A program made the translations under genes and the position numbers. Shown piece after piece: positions 25,936 through 39,068 of a stretch of 64,000 nt of DNA (the stretch's first letter is position 1; each line of letters begins with the position of its first letter). The DNA comes from Hydractinia symbiolongicarpus (Eukaryota; Cnidaria; Hydrozoa; Anthoathecata; Hydractiniidae). Location: NCBI RefSeq assembly GCF_029227915.1, contig NC_079884.1, positions 28,212,001-28,276,000 on the forward strand. The letters run 5' to 3'. Under the pieces are notes generated by a model that did no database searches, was not told the origin of the DNA, and saw only the letters and a list, made by a program, of their open reading frames with translations.

Positions 25936-27980
25936 CTGTGGTAGCGCTTTATTTAAAAATTTAGATAAATAAGTCTTTTTTTGCTGTGGGACCAATCCTG
26001 GCCGTTAGCACGCGCTGAATAAATAGGAACAGTTCCAAAGACTACATTTCATTGACTTTCTAGCGGTATAAGTCCGTTTGAGTTGCAACGGTTCTGTCAC
26101 ATATTCGTACCAATATGTACTTAGCGATAGCATTCGGATATTACTAGGTTGCATCACTTTTAACAGTGAAACACTTGACTGTGGGACTTAATTGAACTGA
26201 TTTTGGACTTTGACCTTGTAAATGGGATAAATGAGCCAGTTTGACTACAAGAAATAACATTCGTCCTAAGTTGACATGATTACTGGAATTCAGCGGATAC
26301 ATTAGGCGCTGTGGTAGCGCTTTATTTAAAAATTTAGATAAATAAGTCTTTTTTTGCTGTGGGACCAATCCTGGCCGTTAGCACGCGCTGAATAAATAGG
26401 AACAGTTTCAGAGACTACATTTCATTGACTTTCTAGCGTTATAAATCTGTTTGAGTTACAACGGTTCTGTCACATATTCGTACCAACATGTATTTAGCGA
26501 TAGTATTCGGATATTGCTAGGTTGCATCGCTTTTAACAGTGAAACGCTAGACTGTGGGACTTATTTGAACTGACTTTGGACTTTGACCTTATAAATGTGA
26601 TAAATGAGTCAATTGGTGTCCAAAGAATAACATTCTTCTTAATTTGACATGATTGCTGGAATTCAGCGAATACATTATGCTCTGTGGTAGCGCTTTATTT
26701 AAAAATTTAGATAAATAAGTCTTTTTTGCTGTGGGACCAATCCTGGCCGTTAGCACGCGCTGAATAAATAGGAACAGTTTCAAAGACTACATTTCATTGA
26801 CTTTCTAGCGGTATAAATCTGTTTGAGTTACAACGGTTCTGTCACATATTCGTACCAACATGTATTTAGCGATAGTATTCGGATATTACTAGATTGCATC
26901 GCTTTTAACAGTGAAACGCTTGACTGTGGGACTTAATTGAACTGATTTTGGACTTTGACCTTGTAAATGTGATAAATGAACCAGTTTGACTACAAGAAAT
27001 AACATTCTTCCTAATTTGACATAAATGCTGGAACTCAGCGATTACACTGTTCACTGTGGTAGCGCTTTATTACAAAATTAAGATAAATAAGTCATTTTTA
27101 ACTGTGGGACCAATCCTAGCCGGTAGTTCGCGCTGAAGAAATAGAGACAGTTTCACAAACTATCTTTCATTGACTTTCTAACGGTGTCAATCCGTTTGAG
27201 TTACAACGGTTGCGTCACATATTCGTACCAACATGTATTTGGTGATTTTCTTCCGATGTTACTAGGTTGCATCGCTTTTAACAGTGAAACGCTTGACTGT
27301 GGGACTTAATTGAACTGATTTCGGACTTTGACCTTGTAAATGTGATAAATGAGGCAGTTTGACTACAAGAAATAACATTTTTCTTAATTTGACATGATTG
27401 CTGGAACTCAGCGATTGCAGTGGGCGCTGTGGTAGCGCTTTATTAAAAAATTAGGACAAATAAGTCATTTTTTCTTGTGGGACCAATCTTAGCCGTTAGC
27501 TCGCATTAAAGAAATAGAGACAGTTTCAAAAACTACCTTTCATTCACTTTCTAACGGTGTCAATCCGTTCCAGTTACAACGGTTGCGTCACATATTTGCG
27601 CCAACATGTATTTAGCGATATTTTTCCGCTACTACTAGGTTCCATCGCTTTTAACAGTGAAACGATTGACTGTGGGACTTAATTGAACTGATTTTGGACT
27701 GTGACCTTATAAATGTGAAAGTGAGACAATTGAACTTCAAGAAATAACATTATTCTTAATTTGACTTGATTGCCGAAACTCAGCGATTTCATTTGGCGCT
27801 GTGGTAGCGATTCATTTACAAATTAAGATAAAAAAATCAGTTTTTACTGTGGGACCAACCCTAGCCGTTTGCGCGCGCTGAAGAAATAGAGAAAGTTTCA
27901 AATACTACATTTCACTGACTTTCTAACGGTGTCAGTCCGTTTGAGTTACAACGGTTGCGTCACATATTCGTACCAACATG
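25936..27980 (+). repeat. Forward satellite, mixed monomers
   Basis: Five to six forward monomers resume after the inverted blocks. They have cctggccgttagcacgcgctg and ctagcggtataaatctg types, single-base losses in T runs, and unusual variants such as ttccagttacaacgg near 27568. No gene is visible. Confidence 0.93.
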
Positions 27981-30003
27981 TATTTGTGATTTTCTTCCAA
28001 TATTACTAAGTTGTATAGCTTTTAACAGTGAAACGATTGAATGTGGGAATAAATAGAACTGAGTCTGGACTGTGATCTTATAAATGTAATAAATAAGTCA
28101 ATTGGTGTCCAAAGAATAACATTCTTTTTAATTTGACATGATTGCTGGAATTCAGCGACTACATTAGGCTCTGTGGTAGCGCTTTATTTAAAAATTTAGA
28201 TAAATAAGTCTTTTTTGCTGTGGGACCAATCCTAGCCGTTAACACACGCTGAATAAATAGGAACAGTTTCAAAGACTACATTTCATTGACTTTCTAGCGG
28301 TATAAATCTGTTTGAGTTACAACGGTTGTGTCACATATTCATACCAACATGTATTTAGCGATAGTATTCGGATATTACTAGGTTGGTCCATTTTAACAGT
28401 GAAACGCCTGACTGTGGGACTTAATTGAGCTGATTTTGGACTTTGATTTTATAAATGTGATAAATGAGCCAGTTTGACTACAAGAAAGAACATTCTTCTT
28501 AATTTGACATGATTGCTGGAACTCCGCGATTACACTGGGCGCTGTGGTAGCCCTTTATTAAAAAATTAAGATAAATAAATGATTTTTTACTGTGGGACCA
28601 ATCCTAGCTGTTAGCTCGAGCTGAAGAAATAGAGACAGTTTTAAAAACAACCTTTCATTGACTTTCTAACGGTGTAAATCTGTTTGAGTTACAACGGTTG
28701 CGTCACATATTCGTACCAAGATGTATTTGTGATTTTCTTCCAATATTACTAAGTTGTATAGCTTTTAACAGTGAAACGATTGACTGTGGGAATATATAGA
28801 ACTGAGTCTGGACTGTGATCTTATAAATGTGATAAATAAGTCAATTGGTGTCCAAAGAATAACATTCTTTTTAATTTGACATGGTTGCTGGAATTCAGCG
28901 AATACATTAGTCTCTGTGGTAGCGCTTTATTTAAAAAATTTAGATAAATAAGTCTTTTTTTGCTGTGGGACCAATCCTGGCCGTTAGCACACGCTGAATA
29001 AATAGGAACAGTTTCAAAGACTACATTTCATTGACTTTCTAGCGGTATAAATCTGTTTGAGTTACAACGGTTGTGTCACATATTCATACCAACATGTATT
29101 TAGCGATAGTATTCGGATATTACTAGGTGGGTCCGTTTTAACAGTGAAACGCCTGACTGTGGGACTTAATTGAACTGATTTTGGACTTTGATTTTATAAA
29201 TGTGATAATTGAGCCAGTTTGACTACAAGAAAGAACATTCTTCTTAATTTGACATGATTGCTGGAACTCCGCGATTACACTGGGCGCTGTGGTAGCCCTT
29301 TATTAAAAAATTAAGGTAAATAAATGATTTTTTACTGTGGGACCAATCCTAGCTGTTAGCTCGCGCTGAAGAAATAGAGACAGTTTTAAAAACAACCTTT
29401 CATTGACTTTCTAACGGTGTAAATCTGTTTGAGTTACAACGGTTGCGTCACATATTCGTACCAAGATGTATTTGTGATTTTCTTCCAATATTACTAAGTT
29501 GTATAGCTTTTAACAGTGAAACGATTGACTGTGGGAATATATAGAACTGAGTCTGGACTGTGATCTTATAAATGTGATAAATAAGTCAATTGGTGTCCAA
29601 AGAATAACATTCTTTTTAATTTGACATGGTTGCTGGAATTCAGCGAATACATTAGTCTCTGTGGTAGCGCTTTATTTAAAAATTTAGATAAATAAGTCTT
29701 TTTTTGCTGTGGGACCAATCCTGGCCGTTAGCACACGCTGAATAAATAGGAACAGTTTCAAAGACTACATTTCATTGACTTTCTAGCGGTATAAATCTGT
29801 TTGAGTTACAACGGTTGTGTCACATATTCATACCAACATGTATTTAGCGATAGTATTCGGATATTACTAGGTGGGTCCGTTTTAACAGTGAAACGCCTGA
29901 CTGTGGGACTTAATTGAACTGATTTTGGACTTTGATTTTATAAATCTGATAAATGAGCCAGTTTGACTACAAGAAAGAACATTCTTCTTAATTTGACATG
30001 ATT
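27981..30003 (+). repeat. Dimer higher-order repeat, 745 bp, about 2.7 copies
   Basis: Two-monomer units start at tatttgtgattttcttcc at 27981, 28724 and 29469 (spacing 743 and 745 bp). This string has lost one G from the common tatttggtgatt. Private marks shared by the copies are ggtggtcc/gtgggtcc before ttttaacag (28381, 29126, 29871), actgagtctggactg, cgcctgactgtggg and tttgattttataaat. The third copy fades near 30003. Confidence 0.92.
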
Positions 30004-33000
30004 GTTGGAACTCAGCGATTACACTGGGCGCTGTGGTAGCGCTTTATTAAAAAATTAAGATAAATAAATGATTTTTTACTGTGGGACCAATCCTAGCTGT
30101 TAGCTCGCGCTGAAGAAATAGAGACAGTTTCAAAAACTACCTTTTATTGACTTTCTAGCGGTGTCAATCCGTTTGAGTTACAACGGTTGCGTCACATATT
30201 CGTACCAACATGTATTTGGTGATTTTCTTCCCATATTACTAAGTTGTATTGCTTTTAACAGTGAAACGATTGATTGTGGGAATAAATGGAACTGATTCTG
30301 GACTGTGACCTTTTAAATGTGATAAATGAGCCAATTGGTGTCCAAAGAATAACATTCTTCTTAATTTGACATGTTTGCTGGAATTCAGCGATTACATTAG
30401 GCTCTGTGGTAGCGCTTTATTTAAAAATTTAGATAAATAAGTATTTTCTTACTGTGGGACCAATCCTGGCCGTTAGCACGCGCTGAATAAATAGGAACAG
30501 TTCCAAAGACTACATTTCATTGACTTTCTAACGGTGTCAATCCGTTTGAGTTACAACGGTTGCGTCACATATTCGTACCAACATGTATTTGGTGATTGTC
30601 TTGCGATATTACCAAGTTGTATTGCTTTTAACAGTGAAACGATTGACTGTGGGAATAAATAGAACTGATTCTGGACTGTGACCTTATAAATGTAATAACT
30701 GAGTTAATTGGTATCCAAAGAATAACACTCTTCTTAATTTGACATGATTGCTGGAATTCAGCGGTTACATTAGGCTCTGTGGTAGCGCTTTATTTAAAAA
30801 TTTAGATAAATAAGTCTTTTCTTACTGTGGGACCAATCCTGGCCGTTAGCACACACTGAATAAATAGGAACAGTTTCAAAGACTACATTTCATTGACTTT
30901 CTAGCGGTATAAATCTGTTTGAGTTGCAACGGTTGTGTCACATATTCATACCAACATGAATTTAGCGATAGTATTCGGATATTACTAGATTGCATCGCTT
31001 TTAACAGTGAAACGCTTGACTGTGGAAATAAATAGAACTGATTCTGGACTTTGACCTTATAAATGTGATAAATGAGCTAGTTTGACTACAAGAAGTAACA
31101 TTCTTCTTAATTTGACATGATTGCTGGAACTCAACGATTACATTTGGCGCCGTGGTAGCGATTCATTTACAAATTAAGATAAAAAATCAGTTTTTACTGT
31201 GGGACCAATCCTAGCTGTTAGCTCGCGCTGAAGAAATAGAGACAGTTTCAAAAACTACCTTTTATTGACTTTCTGGCGGTGTCAATCCGTTTGAGTTACA
31301 ACGGTTGCGTCACATATTCGTACCAACATGTATTTGGTGATTTTCTTCCCATATTACTAAGTTGTATTGCTTTTAACAGTGAAACGATTGATTGTGGGAA
31401 TAAATGGAACTGATTCTGGACTGTGACCTTTTAATTGTGATAAATGAGCCAATTGGTGTCCAAAGAATAACATTCTTCTTAATTTGACATGTTTGCTGGA
31501 ATTCAGCGATTACATTAGGCTCTGTGGTAGCGCTTTATTTAAAAATTTAGATAAATAAGTATTTTCTTACTGTGGGACCAATCCTGGCCGTTAGCACGCG
31601 CTGAATAAATAGGAACAGTTCCAAAGACTACATTTCATTGACTTTCTAGCGGTATAAGTCCGTTTGAGTTAAAACGGTTCTGTCACATATTCGTACCAAC
31701 ATGTATTTAGCGATAGTATTCGGATATTACTAGGTTGCATCGCTTTTAACAGTGAAACGCTTGACTGTGGGACTTAATTGAACTGATTTTGGACTTTAAC
31801 CTTGTAAGTGCGATAAATGAGCCAGTTTGACTACAAGAAATAACATTTTTCTTAATTTGACATGATTGCTGGAACTCAGCGATTACACTGGTCACTGTGG
31901 TAGCGCTTTATTACAAAAATAAGATAAACAAGTCATTTCTTACTGCGGGACCAATCCTAGCCGTTGGCTCGCGCTGAAGAAATAGAGACAGTTTCAAAAA
32001 CTACATTTCATTTACTTTCTAACGGTGTCAATCCGTTTGAGTTACAACAGTTGCGTCACATATTCGTACCACCATGTATTTAGTGATTTTCTTCCGATAT
32101 TACTAAGTTTTATTGCTTTTCACAGTGAAACGATTGACTGTGGAAATTAACAGAACTGATTCTGGACTGCGACCTTATAAATGTGATAAATGAGCCAATT
32201 GGTCTCCAAGGAATAACATTCTTCTTAATTTGACATGATTGCTGGAATTCATCGATTACATTAGGCTCTGTGGTAGCGCTTTATTTAAAAATTTAGATAA
32301 ATAAGTCTTTTCTCACTGTTCAACCAATCCTGGCCGTTAGCACGCGCTAAATAAATAGGAACAGTTCGAAAGACTACATTTCATTGACTTTCTAGCGGTA
32401 TAAATCCGTTTGAGTTACAACGGTCGCGTCACATATTCGTACCAACATGTAATTAGCCATAGTATTCTGATATTACTAGGTTGCATCGCTTTTAACAGTG
32501 AAACGCTTGACTGTGGGACTTAATTGACCTGATTTTGGACTTTGACTTTATAAATGTGACAAATGAACCAGTTTGACTACAAGAAATAACATTCTTCTTA
32601 ATTTAACATGATTGCTGGAACTCAGCGATTACACTGGGCGCTGTGGTAGCGCTTTATTGAAAAATTAAGATAAATAAATGATTTTCTACTGTGGGACCAA
32701 TCCTAGCCGTTAGCTCGCGCTGAAGAAATAGAGACAGTTTCAAAAACTACATTTCATTGACTTTCTAACGGTGTCAATCCGTTTGAGTTACAACGGTTGC
32801 GTCACATATTCGTACCAACATGTATTTGTGATTTTCTTCCAATATTACTAAGTTGTATAGCTTTTAACAGTGAAACGATTGACTGTGGGAATAAATAGAA
32901 CTGAGTCTGGACTGTGATCTTATAAATGTGATAAATAAGTCAATTGGTGTCCAAAGAATAACATTCTTTTTAATTTGACATGATTTCTGGAATTCAGCGA

Positions 33001-36000
33001 ATACATTAGGCTCTGTGGTAGCGATTCATTTAAAAATTAAGATAAAAAAAATCAGTTTTTACTGTGGGACCAATCCTAGCCGTTGGCGCGCTGAAGAAAT
33101 ACAGACAGTTTCAAATACTACATTTCACTGACTTTCTAACGGTGTCAGTCCGTTTGAGTTAAAACGGTTGCGTCACACATTCGTACCAACATGTATTTGG
33201 TGATTTTCTTCCAATATTACTAAGTTGTATAGGTTTTAACAGTGAAACGATTGACTGTGGGAATAAATAGAACTGATTCTGGACTTTGACCTTATAAATG
33301 TGATAAATGAGCTAGTTTGACTACAAGAAATAACATTCTTCTTAATTTGACATGATTGCTGGAACTCAACGATTACATTTGGCGCCGTGGTAGCGATTCA
33401 TTTACAAATTAAGATAAAAAATCAGTTTTTACTGTGGGACCAATCCCAGCTGTTAGCTCGCGCTGAAGAAATAGAGACAGTTTCAAAAACTACCTTTTAT
33501 TGACTTTCTAGCGGTGTCAATTCGTTTGAGTTACAACGGTTGCGTCACATATTCGTACCAACATGTATTTGGTGATTTTCTTCCCATATTACTAAGTTGT
33601 ATTGCTTTTAACAGTGAAAGAATTGACTGTGGGAATAAATAGAACTGATTCTGGACTGTGACCTTTTAAATGTGATAAATGAGCCAATTGGTGTCGAAAG
33701 AATAACATTCTTCTTAATTTGACATGATTGCTGGAATTCAGCGATTACATTAGGCTCTGTGGTAGCGCTTTATTTAAAAATTTAGATAAATAAGTATTTT
33801 CTTACTGTGGGACCAATCCTGGCCGTTAGCACGCGCTGAATAAATAGGAACAGTTCCAAAGACTACATTTCACTGACTTTCTAGCGGTATAAATCCGTTT
33901 GAGTTACAACGGTCGCGTCACATATTCGTACCAACATGTAATTAGCCATAGTATTCGGATATTACTAGGTTGCATCGCTTTTAACAGTGAAACGCTTGAC
34001 TGTGGGACTTAATTGACCTGATTTTGGACTTTGACTTTATAAATGTGATAAATGAACCAGTTTGACTACAAGAAATAACATTCTTCTTAATTTAACATGA
34101 TTGCTGGAACTCAGCGATTACACTGGGCGCTGTGGTAGCGCTTTATTGAAAAATTAAGATAAATAAATGATTTTTTACTGTGGGACCAGTCCTAGCCGTT
34201 AGCTCGCGCTGAAGAAATAGAGACAGTTTCAAAAACTACATTTCATTGACTTTCTAACGGTGTCAATCCGTTTGAGTTACAACGGTTGCGTCACATATTC
34301 GTACCAACATGTATTTGTGATTTTCTTCCAATATTACTAAGTTGTATAGCTTTTAACAGTGAAACGATTGACTGTGGGAATAAATAGAACTGAGTCTGGA
34401 CTGTGATCTTATAAATGTGATAAATAAGTCAATTGGTGTCCAAAGAATAACATTCTTTTTAATTTGACATGATTGCTGGAATTCAGCGAATACATTAGGC
34501 TCTGTGGTAGCGATTCATTTAAAAATTAAGATAAAAAAAATCAGTTTTTACTGTGGGACCAATCCTAGCCGTTGGCGCGCTGAAGAAATACAAACAGTTT
34601 CAAATACTACATTTCACTGACTTTCTAACGGTGTCAGTCCGTTTGAGTTAAAACGGTTGCGTCACACATTCGAACCAACATGTATTTGGTGATTTTCTTC
34701 CAATATTACTAAGTTGTATAGGTTTTAACAGTGAAACGATTGACTGTGGGAATAAATAGAACTGATTCTGGACTTTGACCTTATAAATGTGATAAATGAG
34801 CTAGTTTGACTACAAGAAATAACATTCTTCTTAATTTGACAGGATTGCTGGAACTCAACGATTACATATGGCGCCGTGGTAGCGATTCATTAACAAATTA
34901 AGATAAAAAATCAGTTTTTACTGTGGGACCAATCCTAGCTGTTAGCTCGCGCTGAAGAAATAGAGACAGTTTCAAAAACTACCTTTTATTGACTTTCTAG
35001 CGGTGTCAATCCGTTTGAGTTACAACGGTTGCGTCAAATATTCGTACCAACATGTATTTGGTGATTTTCTTCCCATATTACTAAGTTGTATTGCTTTTAA
35101 CAGTGAAAGGATTGACTGTGGGAATAAATAGAACTGATTCTGGACTGTGACCTTTTAAATGTGATAAATGAGCCAATTGGTGTCCAAAGAATAACATTCT
35201 TCTTAATTTGACATGATTGCTGGAATTCAGCGATTACATTAGGCTCTGTGGTAGCGCTTTATTTAAAAATTTAGATAAATAAGTATTTTCTTACTGTGGG
35301 ACCAATCCTGGCTGTTAGCACGCGCTGAATAAATAGGAACAGTTCCAAAGACTACATTTCATTGACTTTCTAGCGGTATAAGTCCGTTTAAGTTAAAACG
35401 GTTCTGTCACATATTCGTACCAACATGTATTTAGCAATAGTATTCGGATATTACTAGGTTGCATCGCTTTTAACAGTGAAACGCTTGACTGTGGGACTTA
35501 ATTGAACTGATATTGGACTTCGACCTGGTAAATGCGATAAATGAGCCAGTTTGACTACAAGAAATAACATTTTTCTTAATTTGACATGATTGCTGGAACT
35601 CACCGATTACACTGGTCACTGTGGTAGCGCTTTATTACAAAAATAAGATAAACAAGTCATTTTTTACTGCGGGACCAATCCTAGCCGTTGGCTCGCGCTG
35701 AAGAAATAGAGACAGTTTCAAAAACTACATTTCATTTACTTTCTAACGGTGTCAATCCGTTTGAGTTACAACAGTTGCGTCACATATTCCTACCACCATG
35801 TATTTAGTGATTTTCTTCCGATATTACTAAGTTTTATTGCTTTTCACAGTGAAACGATTGACTGTGGAAATTAACAGAACTGATTCTGGACTGCGACCTT
35901 ATAAATGTGATAAATGAGCCAATTGGTCTCCAAGGAATAACATTCTTCTTAATTTGACATGATTGCTGGAATTCATCGATTACATTAGGCTTTGTGGTAG

Positions 36001-38040
36001 CGCTTTATTTAAAAATTTAGATAAATAAGTCTTTTCTCACTGTTGAACCAATCCTGGCCGTTAGCACGCGCTAAATAAATAGGAACAGTTCGAAAGACTA
36101 CATTTCATTGACTTTCTAGCGGTATAAATCCGTTTGAGTTACAACGGTCGCGTCACATATTCGTACCAACATGTAATTAGCCATAGTATTCGGATATTAC
36201 TAGGTTGCATCGCTTTTAACAGTGAAACGCTTGACTGTGGGACTTAATTGACCTGATTTTGGACTTTGACTTTATAAATGTGATAAATGAACCAGTTTGA
36301 CTACAAGAAATAACATTCTTCTTAATTTAACATGATTGCTGGAACTCAGCGATTACACTGGGCGCTGTGGTAGCGCTTTATTGAAAAATTAAGATAAATA
36401 AATGATTTTTTACTGTGGGACCAATCCTAGCCGTTAGCTCGCGCTGAAGAAATAGAGACAGTTTCAAAAACTACATTTCATTTACTTTCTAACGGTGTCA
36501 ATCCGTTTGAGTTACAACGGTTGCGTCACATATTCGTACCACCATGTATTTAGTGATTTTCTTCCGATATTACTAAGTTTTATTGCTTTTCACAGTGAAA
36601 CGATTGACTGTGGAAATTAACAGAACTGATTCTGGACTGCGACCTTATAAATGTGATAAATGAGCCAATTGGTCTCCAAGGAATAACATTCTTCTTAATT
36701 TGACATGATTGCTGGAATTCATCGATTACATTAGGCTTTGTGGTAGCGCTTTATTTAAAAATTTAGATAAATAAGTCTTTTCTCACTGTTGAACCAATCC
36801 TGGCCGTTAGCACGCGCTAAATAAATAGGAACAGTTCGAAAGACTACATTTCATTGACTTTCTAGCGGTATAAATCCGTTTGAGTTACAACGGTCGCGTC
36901 ACATATTCGTACCAACATGTAATTAGCCATAGTATTCGGATATTACTAGGTTGCATCGCTTTTAACAGTGAAACGCTTGACTGTGGGACTTAATTGACCT
37001 GATTTTGGACTTTGACTTTATAAATGTGATAAATGAACCAGTTTGACTACAAGAAATAACATTCTTCTTAATTTAACATGATTGCTGGAACTCAGCGATT
37101 ACACTGGGCGCTGTGGTAGCGCTTTATTGAAAAATTAAGATAAATAAATGATTTTTTACTGTGGGACCAATCCTAGCCGTTAGCTCGCGCTGAAGAAATA
37201 GAGACAGTTTCAAAAACTACATTTCATTTACTTTCTAACGGTGTCAATCCGTTTGAGTTACAACGGTTGCGTCACATATTCGTACCAACATGTATTTAGT
37301 GATTTTCTTCCGATATTACTAAGTTGTATTGCTTTTAACAGTGAAACGATTGACTGTGGGAATTAATAGAACTGATTCTAGACTGCGACCTTATAAATGT
37401 TATAAATGAGCCAATTGGTCTCCAAGGAATAACATTCTTCTTAATTTGACATGATTGCCGGAATTCATCGATTACATTAGGCTCTGTGGTAGCGCTTTAT
37501 ATAAAAATTTAGATAAATAAGTCTTTTCTCACTGTTGAACCAATCCTGGCCGTTAGCACGCGCTAAATAAATAGGAACAGTTCGAAAGACTACATTTCAT
37601 TGACTTTCTAGCGGTATAAATCCGTTTGAGTTACAACGGTCGCGTCACATATTCGTACCAACATGTAATTAGCCATAGTATTCGGATATTACTAGGTTGC
37701 ATCGCTTTTAACAGTGAAACGCTTGACTGTGGGACTTAATTGACCTGATTTTGGACTTTGACTTTATAAATGTGATAAATGAACCAGTTTGACTACAAGA
37801 AATAACATTCTTCTTAATTTAACAAGATTGCTGGAACTCAGCGATTACACTGGGCGCTGTGGTAGCGCTTTATTGAAAATTTAAGATAAATAAATGATTT
37901 TTTACTGTGGGACCAATCCTAGCCGTTAGCTCGCGCTGAAGAAATAGAGACAGTTTCAAAAACTACATTTCATTTACTTTCTAACGGTGTCAATCCGTTT
38001 GAGTTACAACGGTTGCGTCACATATTCGTACCAACATGTA
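30004..38040 (+). repeat. Forward satellite with ten-monomer and dimer repeats
   Basis: This block has nested units. A caatcctagctgttagctcg variant (one copy reads caatcccagctg) occurs at about 31206, 33446 and 34932, that is six then four monomers apart. The private tactaagttttattgc occurs at 32101, 35824 and 36571, giving a ten-monomer offset of 3723 bp followed by a 747-bp dimer. The private tctcactgttgaaccaatcc repeats at about 36036, 36783 and 37530 at dimer spacing, with a one-base variant at 32311. No gene or foreign insert is visible. Confidence 0.93.
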
Positions 38041-38088
38041 TTTAGTGATTTTTTTCCGATATTATTTAGCGATAGTATTCGGATATTG
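38041..38088 (+). repeat. 24-bp slip duplication inside a monomer
   Basis: The sequence runs through tttagtgatttttttccgat to atta (38041-38064), then steps back and repeats the same interval as tttagcgatagtattcggat (38065 on). The two halves come from different monomer classes. This looks like an out-of-register crossover between classes. It lies about 220 bp from the insert at 38288. Confidence 0.85.
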
Positions 38089-38302
38089 CTAGGTTGCATC
38101 GCTTTTAACAGTGAAACGCTTGACTGTGGGACTTATTTGAACTGATTTTGGACTTTGACCTTATAAATGTGATAAATGAGATAGTTTGACTACAAGAAAT
38201 AACATTCTTCTTAATTTGACATGATTGCTGGAACTCAGCGATTACAGTGGGCGCTGTGGTAGCGCTTTATTAAAAAATTAAGACAAACTAGTATAGAAAG
38301 TG

Positions 38303-38312
38303 TTGCGGAGAG
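38303..38312. repeat. Inner inverted repeat of the insertion (left)
   Basis: TTGCGGAGAG, the exact reverse complement of 39813-39822. It sits 15 bp inside the left end, while its partner sits at the right end, so the pair is asymmetric about the element. Confidence 0.75.
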
Positions 38313-38313
38313 G

Positions 38314-38325
38314 TTGCCAAGGCAA
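38314..38325. other. 12-bp palindrome near the element's CTAG end
   Basis: TTGCC-AA-GGCAA, next to the left inverted repeat. Rolling-circle elements carry a short hairpin near the 3' end. The two-base spacer here makes a weak hairpin, so this supports the call only modestly. Confidence 0.4.
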
Positions 38326-38433
38326 AGGCATTAAGTACGACTCAAAAGATTACCTATTATACTCAATATAGCTAATATCATATACTTATGAATACCTGCT
38401 TGTTGTAGATGCAAGATAATTATATTTTTCCTA

Positions 38434-38501
38434 GCCCTGTCCAGAATTTGAACCTGGATCTCTCATTTGCATGAGTGTCATAGCCATTAGACCAACAGGG
38501 C
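38434..38501 (-). pseudogene. tRNA-like sequence (pseudo-tRNA or tRNA-derived SINE head)
   Basis: On the minus strand 68 nt fold partly as a tRNA. Acceptor arms GCCCTGT and ACAGGGC pair over all seven bases. The D-arm GTC/GAC has an AATGG-type loop. The T-arm CCAGG-TTCAAAT-TCTGG has one G-T pair. An A box (tggtctaatgg) and a B box (ggttcaaattc) are recognisable. The anticodon arm is wrong: CTCAT-GCAA-ATGAG leaves a four-base loop, or CTC/GAG with eight bases, so the arm is about three bases short. There is no encoded T run just downstream. I infer a decayed tRNA or tRNA-derived repeat, not a working gene; a GCA (Cys) origin is possible but unproven. Confidence 0.6.
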
Positions 38502-38748
38502 ATGAATATATATATATGAAAAACTTTACATGTGCATCTTATATATCCTAACTTCGGTTCAAACAAACAGACAGTTAACAAGCTATTGTTATCCTACGCA
38601 CCTAAAACAATTTTACTTTGTGGAAAATTTTGTAACATTTAAAAATAAAAATACAGTTTATAACCTGTTTTTACCCTCTTAAAGCAAAAAAAAACTGCAA
38701 TATTTTATGGGAAAAGTTTATTTCCTGACGTGTGTACAATATATATAG
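38502..38748. other. AT-rich part of the insert, nothing recognised
   Basis: Contains a short tatatatatga run, an A9 run near 38688 and an AT-rich stretch without long open frames. It is unlike the satellite in composition and landmarks. Confidence 0.6.
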
Positions 38749-38946
38749 CTAGCTACAATCGTCCACAAAAATATAGCTGTCTATTCCCCCTTAATGTTAA
38801 GAACTGCCCTTTTGTAGCTAAGCAACGTAAACAATTACACGTGACATAGCTGTATATAAACATTGATCACGAGTGAGAACAGAACGTACTATCTGCAAAA
38901 TATCTAGCTGGCTATGTTTGGCCATTTTGTGGACGATTGTAGCTAG
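38749..38946. mobile_element. Nested 198-bp inverted-repeat element (MITE-like)
   Basis: Perfect 22-bp inverted arms lie at 38749-38770 and 38925-38946; the inner part of each arm includes acaatcgtccacaaaa or its complement. The arms end in CTAG on both sides, so if the element starts at CTACAATC the four-base CTAG may be a target duplication. That cannot be proved because CTAG is its own reverse complement. The interior has no coding frame. It could be a MITE nested in the larger element or a structural hairpin of that element. Confidence 0.6.
38838..38860 (+). promoter_or_regulatory. Possible E-box plus TATA pair
   Basis: CACGTG at 38838-38843 is followed ten bases later by TATATAAA at 38853-38860. 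It lies inside the nested inverted repeat, and no downstream coding frame is visible. In AT-rich DNA this can easily arise by chance. Confidence 0.2.
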
Positions 38947-39068
38947 AACAAGCTGTATGATGGGACATTCCTACAGAGTAGAATTATCTCACTCACTGTG
39001 TAGTATATATGTATAATAGCTAGCTAGAGGATAGGCAGAAAATCTTTCTCAAAGAATTTTTCTATGCT
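38947..39068. other. AGCTAGCT-rich part of the insert, no gene seen
   Basis: Contains tatatatgtataatagctagctagagg. Nothing recognisable beyond clustered GCTAG motifs. Confidence 0.55.

Larger units (their letters stand above)
1..38287 (+). repeat. Satellite array, left arm (about 372-373 bp monomer)
   Basis: Head-to-tail copies of one monomer fill this stretch. The phrase tgactgtggg (or a close variant) recurs at 1, 374, 747, 1119, 1492, 1864, 2238, 2610, 2983, 3356 and 3729, a spacing of 372-374 bp that holds throughout. Every monomer carries the same landmarks in the same order: tgactgtggg, ccttataaatgtg, taatttgacatgattg, a ctgtggtagcgcttt box, a second actgtgggaccaatcc, gcgctgaagaaatag, a ccgtttgagttacaacgg core, accaacatgtattta and ttttaacagtgaaac. 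Orientation is constant except in two inverted blocks (20313-25925). No gene is visible and no frame stays open beyond about 83 codons. The tandem-satellite call is secure; a centromeric or heterochromatic role is inference. Confidence 0.99.

Noticed and set aside
38434-38501. A functional tRNA gene
   Set aside because: The anticodon arm cannot form the normal five-pair stem and seven-base loop, and no T-run terminator follows on that strand.
38838-38860. A genuine gene promoter inside the insert
   Set aside because: The E-box and TATA strings are present, but no coding frame or transcript structure follows, so it is kept only as a low-confidence site.
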